A stretch of 64,000 bases of DNA, taken from the NCBI RefSeq assembly GCF_015476655.1, contig NZ_JABFHF010000001.1, forward strand, positions 310,001 to 374,000, written 5' to 3'. Shown here piece by piece: positions 61,126 to 64,000 of this stretch; positions within the stretch are counted from its first letter, which is position 1, and each line of letters opens with the position of its first letter. Source of the DNA: Aquiflexum lacus (GTDB taxonomy: Bacteria; Bacteroidota; Bacteroidia; Cytophagales; Cyclobacteriaceae). The notes beneath the pieces were generated by a model. The model was given only the letters and a program-made list of their open reading frames with translations. It was not told the DNA's origin and searched no databases. Both the position numbers and the translations under genes were made by a program.

Positions 61126-63777
61126 TTATTCACTTCTAAGACTCTTTACAGGATTCATATATGCTGCTTTCAAAGCTTGGACACTCACTGTAAGCAATGT
61201 GATGATTATTGCTCCGATTCCTGTCACAAAAAAAACCCATAAGGAAATTTCAGTACGATACTCAAAATTCTGAAGCCATTCACTCATAATAAAATAGCTT
61301 GCAGGTACTGCCAATAGACAAGAAATGAAAACCAAGAGCACAAAGTCTTTCGATAACATTTTCCAAAGACCTTGTATTGAAGCCCCTAGGATTTTTCTTA
61401 TACCAATCTCTTTGGTACGTTGCTCAGCTACGAAAGAAGATAATCCCAATAAACCTATACTACTAATGAAAATTGCAAGTATTGCAAATAAAGAAATTAA
61501 ATTTGCGATCCGCTCTTCTTTGGCAAATTTTGTAGCATATTCCTCATCCACAAACTTGAATTCAAAAGGAAAAGAAGGGGCAATATTTTTGAATACTGCT
61601 TCAATTTTTGGAAGTGCCTCGCTTACACTTGAATGAGGATTTATTTTTACGTTAATCCAGTTGGTTGAGCCATTGAGTCCTTTTAAGAAAAACATAGTGG
61701 GTTTAATGGGCTCATATGGTGAATCCATCACCATATCTTTAATTACTCCCAGAATTTTATAATTCATTACCAGACTCTTATCAGACCACCATTCCCAACT
61801 CACTGGTTCTCCGATAGGATTAGGAAGGCCAATAACTTTTGCGGCAGATTCATTAATAATAAGCCCTGAAGAATCACTTGATATGGAAAGATCAAAATCC
61901 CGTCCTTCAATAAATTGCCATCCTGCAGTTTTGCCATGAGTATGGGATACTGCAAGCGTAGCAAAATTCTCATCAATATTTGGATTGCGGCCTTCCCAGT
62001 CCCAACCATTATTTCCTGAGTACACTTCGGTGACTGCCCCCATTGATTCAGAAACTTCCGTTACCACCCCAGTATTCAATAACTCATTTCGCAGTACCTC
62101 ATATTTTCCATCTAAGTCAGCTGACCTTTTATATATCATGATTAACCCATCTCTATTGTACCCGACGGGTCGGTTTTTAGCGAACTGAATTTGCTGATAA
62201 ATTACAGCTGTTCCAATAATCAACATAATGGAAATCGAGAATTGAAATACCACCAATACTTGACGTGGACGCGAAGCAGATTTTCCTAGGTGAATTGATC
62301 CTTTTAACGCTTTGATCGGATGGAAAGAAGAAAGGTAAAGTGCAGGATAACTTCCGGCCAATACACTTGTTATGAGTATAAAACTAAATCCTGATAACCA
62401 AAACCAAACATTCTTCCATGGCATTACAACGTTCTTGTCGGCGATGATATTAAACCATGGTAAGAAAAAACTTGCTAAAAAAAGACCCAAAATAAAAGCA
62501 AATAATACAACAAGAAATGACTCTGTATAGAATTGATTTATTAACTGGCTCCGAACGGAACCAATAGTCTTTCTTATCCCTACTTCTTTTGCACGGTTTT
62601 CAGAACGAGCCGTACTTAAATTCATAAAGTTAATGCAGGCTAAAAATAGAACGAACGCACCGATTGTTCCCACAAGCCCAATCATCGCAATCGGGTTATA
62701 ATTATTTATCTGATATGATGGAGGATATAAATGCCAACGACTCATCGGATATAGATATAATTCCTTATTCTCCTTTGAAGCACGTTCCTGATCAGAAGGA
62801 TCAAATTTCAATGCACTTTTTACCTTCGCATTAACTTCTTCGAAAGAAGTTCCATGATCAATCTCAACATATATCTGGATGAAATGATTTCTCCAGTCGG
62901 TAGCCGCACTTTCTTCTATCCATTTGTTTTCAGATAAAAACAAACTCCATGGTGCAAAGAATCTCATTCCATGAAATTCGGTGTTCGATGGAAAGTCTTC
63001 GTAAACCCCAGTGACGATTACATCAGATTTATTATTTATGCGTAAGGTTTGATTAATCGGATCGTCTGTACCAAAAATCGATTGTGCAATCGATTCTGAA
63101 ATAAGTATTGATGACATATTTTTTAACCCTGCCCTAGTGCCCTTGATCATTTTGAAGGTGAGCATCTCAGGCATTGTCTCGTCGGAATAAAATCCTTTTA
63201 CTGACATCATCTTTTCTCCATTTGAAAGTATGCCATCAACTTCCCAAGATAAGCGTGCTATTCTTTTGAAGTTTTGATTGTAATTTTCCATCAGTTCTGT
63301 ACTCAACGGATAGGTCATTGTTAAACCAATCGATCTTCCGCCTTCGATAGGGTCTATGCCAGTTTCAGCTACTTGGGCAATACGATCATAGTTTGTGAAA
63401 TACTTGTCATGCGAAAACTCATCCCAAATCCAAAGTCCATTGAGTAAAGCAACGGCCATTCCAAGAGCAAGTCCACCAATATTAATCAATGAATACCCTT
63501 TTTTTCTTACCAGATTCCTCCATCCAATTTTAAAATAGCTTTTGTACATAGCTGTGTTGTTTACAGGTTGATATCCTTCCATTTGTTTGATAATCCCTGG
63601 CCGGAAAAGCAGCAATACATCCTTTGTAAACTTCCAATCGGCTTTTCTTTTACCTAATTCTCTCGCTCTTTCTCCATACAGCTCCATCAGGTCTCCTTCG
63701 ATAGAATCTCTCAGCTCCCGATGGCAAAACCAGCGGAAGAAGCGGAGGGGGAGTTTAGGGGGATGTGGTCGGGACAT
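61126..63777 (-). CDS. ABC transporter permease (MacB/FtsX type), tandem paralogue
   Basis: This protein too has 883 residues, with the same order: prefix region (RFFRWFCHRELRDSIEGDLM), membrane segment at about 100 (LINIGGLALGMAVALLNGLW), periplasmic domain, three segments at about 380-490 containing RAKEVGIRKTIGSVRSQL, a second periplasmic domain and the final segments with AEQRTKEIGIRKILGASIQG. The first 230 bp of DNA are close to those of the neighbour, while the rest is strongly diverged. The start at 63777 follows a repeat-rich stretch. Confidence 0.9.
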   Translation of the reverse strand: MSRPHPPKLPLRFFRWFCHRELRDSIEGDLMELYGERARELGKRKADWKFTKDVLLLFRPGIIKQMEGYQPVNNTAMYKSYFKIGWRNLVRKKGYSLINIGGLALGMAVALLNGLWIWDEFSHDKYFTNYDRIAQVAETGIDPIEGGRSIGLTMTYPLSTELMENYNQNFKRIARLSWEVDGILSNGEKMMSVKGFYSDETMPEMLTFKMIKGTRAGLKNMSSILISESIAQSIFGTDDPINQTLRINNKSDVIVTGVYEDFPSNTEFHGMRFFAPWSLFLSENKWIEESAATDWRNHFIQIYVEIDHGTSFEEVNAKVKSALKFDPSDQERASKENKELYLYPMSRWHLYPPSYQINNYNPIAMIGLVGTIGAFVLFLACINFMNLSTARSENRAKEVGIRKTIGSVRSQLINQFYTESFLVVLFAFILGLFLASFFLPWFNIIADKNVVMPWKNVWFWLSGFSFILITSVLAGSYPALYLSSFHPIKALKGSIHLGKSASRPRQVLVVFQFSISIMLIIGTAVIYQQIQFAKNRPVGYNRDGLIMIYKRSADLDGKYEVLRNELLNTGVVTEVSESMGAVTEVYSGNNGWDWEGRNPNIDENFATLAVSHTHGKTAGWQFIEGRDFDLSISSDSSGLIINESAAKVIGLPNPIGEPVSWEWWSDKSLVMNYKILGVIKDMVMDSPYEPIKPTMFFLKGLNGSTNWINVKINPHSSVSEALPKIEAVFKNIAPSFPFEFKFVDEEYATKFAKEERIANLISLFAILAIFISSIGLLGLSSFVAEQRTKEIGIRKILGASIQGLWKMLSKDFVLLVFISCLLAVPASYFIMSEWLQNFEYRTEISLWVFFVTGIGAIIITLLTVSVQALKAAYMNPVKSLRSE

Positions 63778-63794
63778 GTTTTGTTTATTTGTAT

Positions 63795-63975
63795 TTCAGT
63801 TTTCAGTAAAAAAAGGTCAGTTTTCAGTAGGCTGTTTTCAGTGTTCAGTAGGTAGTTTTCCAGTAGGCAGTGTTCAGTAGGCAGTTTGCAGTAGCGTTTT
63901 TTCAGTAAGAGGTAGGCAGTGAGCAGTTTTTGTTGAACTGCACACTGAACACTGTAAACTGAGACTGAAAATCAC
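63795..63975. repeat. Degenerate CAGT-rich tandem repeat with inverted end
   Basis: The stretch is built from units such as TTTTCAGT, AGGCAGT and GTTCAGTAGG repeated irregularly about ten times. Its right end (AACTGCACACTGAACACTGT, then AAACTGAGACTGAAAA) is the reverse complement of the same units, so the whole could fold into a long imperfect hairpin. It lies at the 5' side of the permease gene. Confidence 0.75.
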
Positions 63976-64000
63976 TTTCCCAAAAACTTCCCATCAAGGG

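Noticed and set aside
63795-63975. CAGT-rich repeat as a CRISPR array
   Set aside because: Units are short, irregular and lack constant repeats with distinct spacers; no cas gene is present.

Overview
The window reads as chromosomal DNA of a Bacteroidota bacterium, most likely Cytophagales and probably close to Cyclobacteriaceae (family level is inference). The reasons are AT-rich intergenic DNA, promoters that fit the Bacteroidota -7 consensus TAnnTTTG, weak Shine-Dalgarno sequences, and families typical of the group: DUF2147 proteins, LytTR regulators, short Crp/Fnr and AraC regulators, and large FtsX/MacB-type permeases with a prefix domain. No rRNA, tRNA, CRISPR array, integrase or transposase is visible. 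This is an accessory, regulator-rich region with several decayed genes.

1-11.5 kb: a partial amine oxidase, a beta-barrel-like protein and a Crp/Fnr regulator lie on the minus strand. Two look-alike modules follow. Module A is TetR, DUF2147, SDR, membrane protein, TetR. Module B is Crp/Fnr, DUF2147, SRPBCC, SDR, SDR. In each module the same operator-like sequence stands before the regulator and before the DUF2147 gene. Between them lie small membrane proteins, a saccharopine-dehydrogenase-like gene and three copies of an intergenic repeat.

11.7-21 kb: a GbsR/MarR-type regulator and an RND efflux operon (TolC, HlyD, AcrB type) that share a putative operator, then an acyl-carrier-like protein without its serine, a lipopolysaccharide-kinase-like protein, a BamA/TamA-like barrel and a LytTR response regulator.

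21-36.6 kb: AT-rich DNA with small membrane proteins, a Crp/Fnr remnant, AraC and Crp/Fnr regulators, and an MhqO/MhqD-like pair. A second RND operon with an outer membrane protein and a patatin lipoprotein is bracketed by two paralogous TetR genes; the first has a perfect 25-bp palindrome over its promoter.

36.8-46.4 kb: a decayed radC fragment, a membrane-anchored carboxylesterase, an aldo/keto reductase, AraC regulators, a shikimate-dehydrogenase-like enzyme, a VOC protein and a DUF1572/DinB-like protein.

46.6-51.9 kb holds the most interesting locus. An MFS transporter gene overlaps a SigZ-like sigma factor gene with a Cys-rich tail. After it come tightly coupled genes for a secreted Cys protein, a DUF4405-like haem membrane protein and a DUF2271-like extracytoplasmic protein with a DGITGAT flavinylation-type motif. 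An ArsO-like FAD oxidoreductase with four Cys-Cys pairs in its tail closes the locus. I infer an extracytoplasmic flavin/haem redox system linked to thiophilic metal or metalloid stress.

52-64 kb: NudK, a DUF4406-like protein, Crp/Fnr, a PPOX-fold protein, a methyltransferase, an epimerase, RadC with a possible structured upstream region, a broken AraC gene, a FabZ-like protein lacking its catalytic His, and two tandem 883-residue permeases with a decayed third copy and a degenerate CAGT-rich repeat at the edge.
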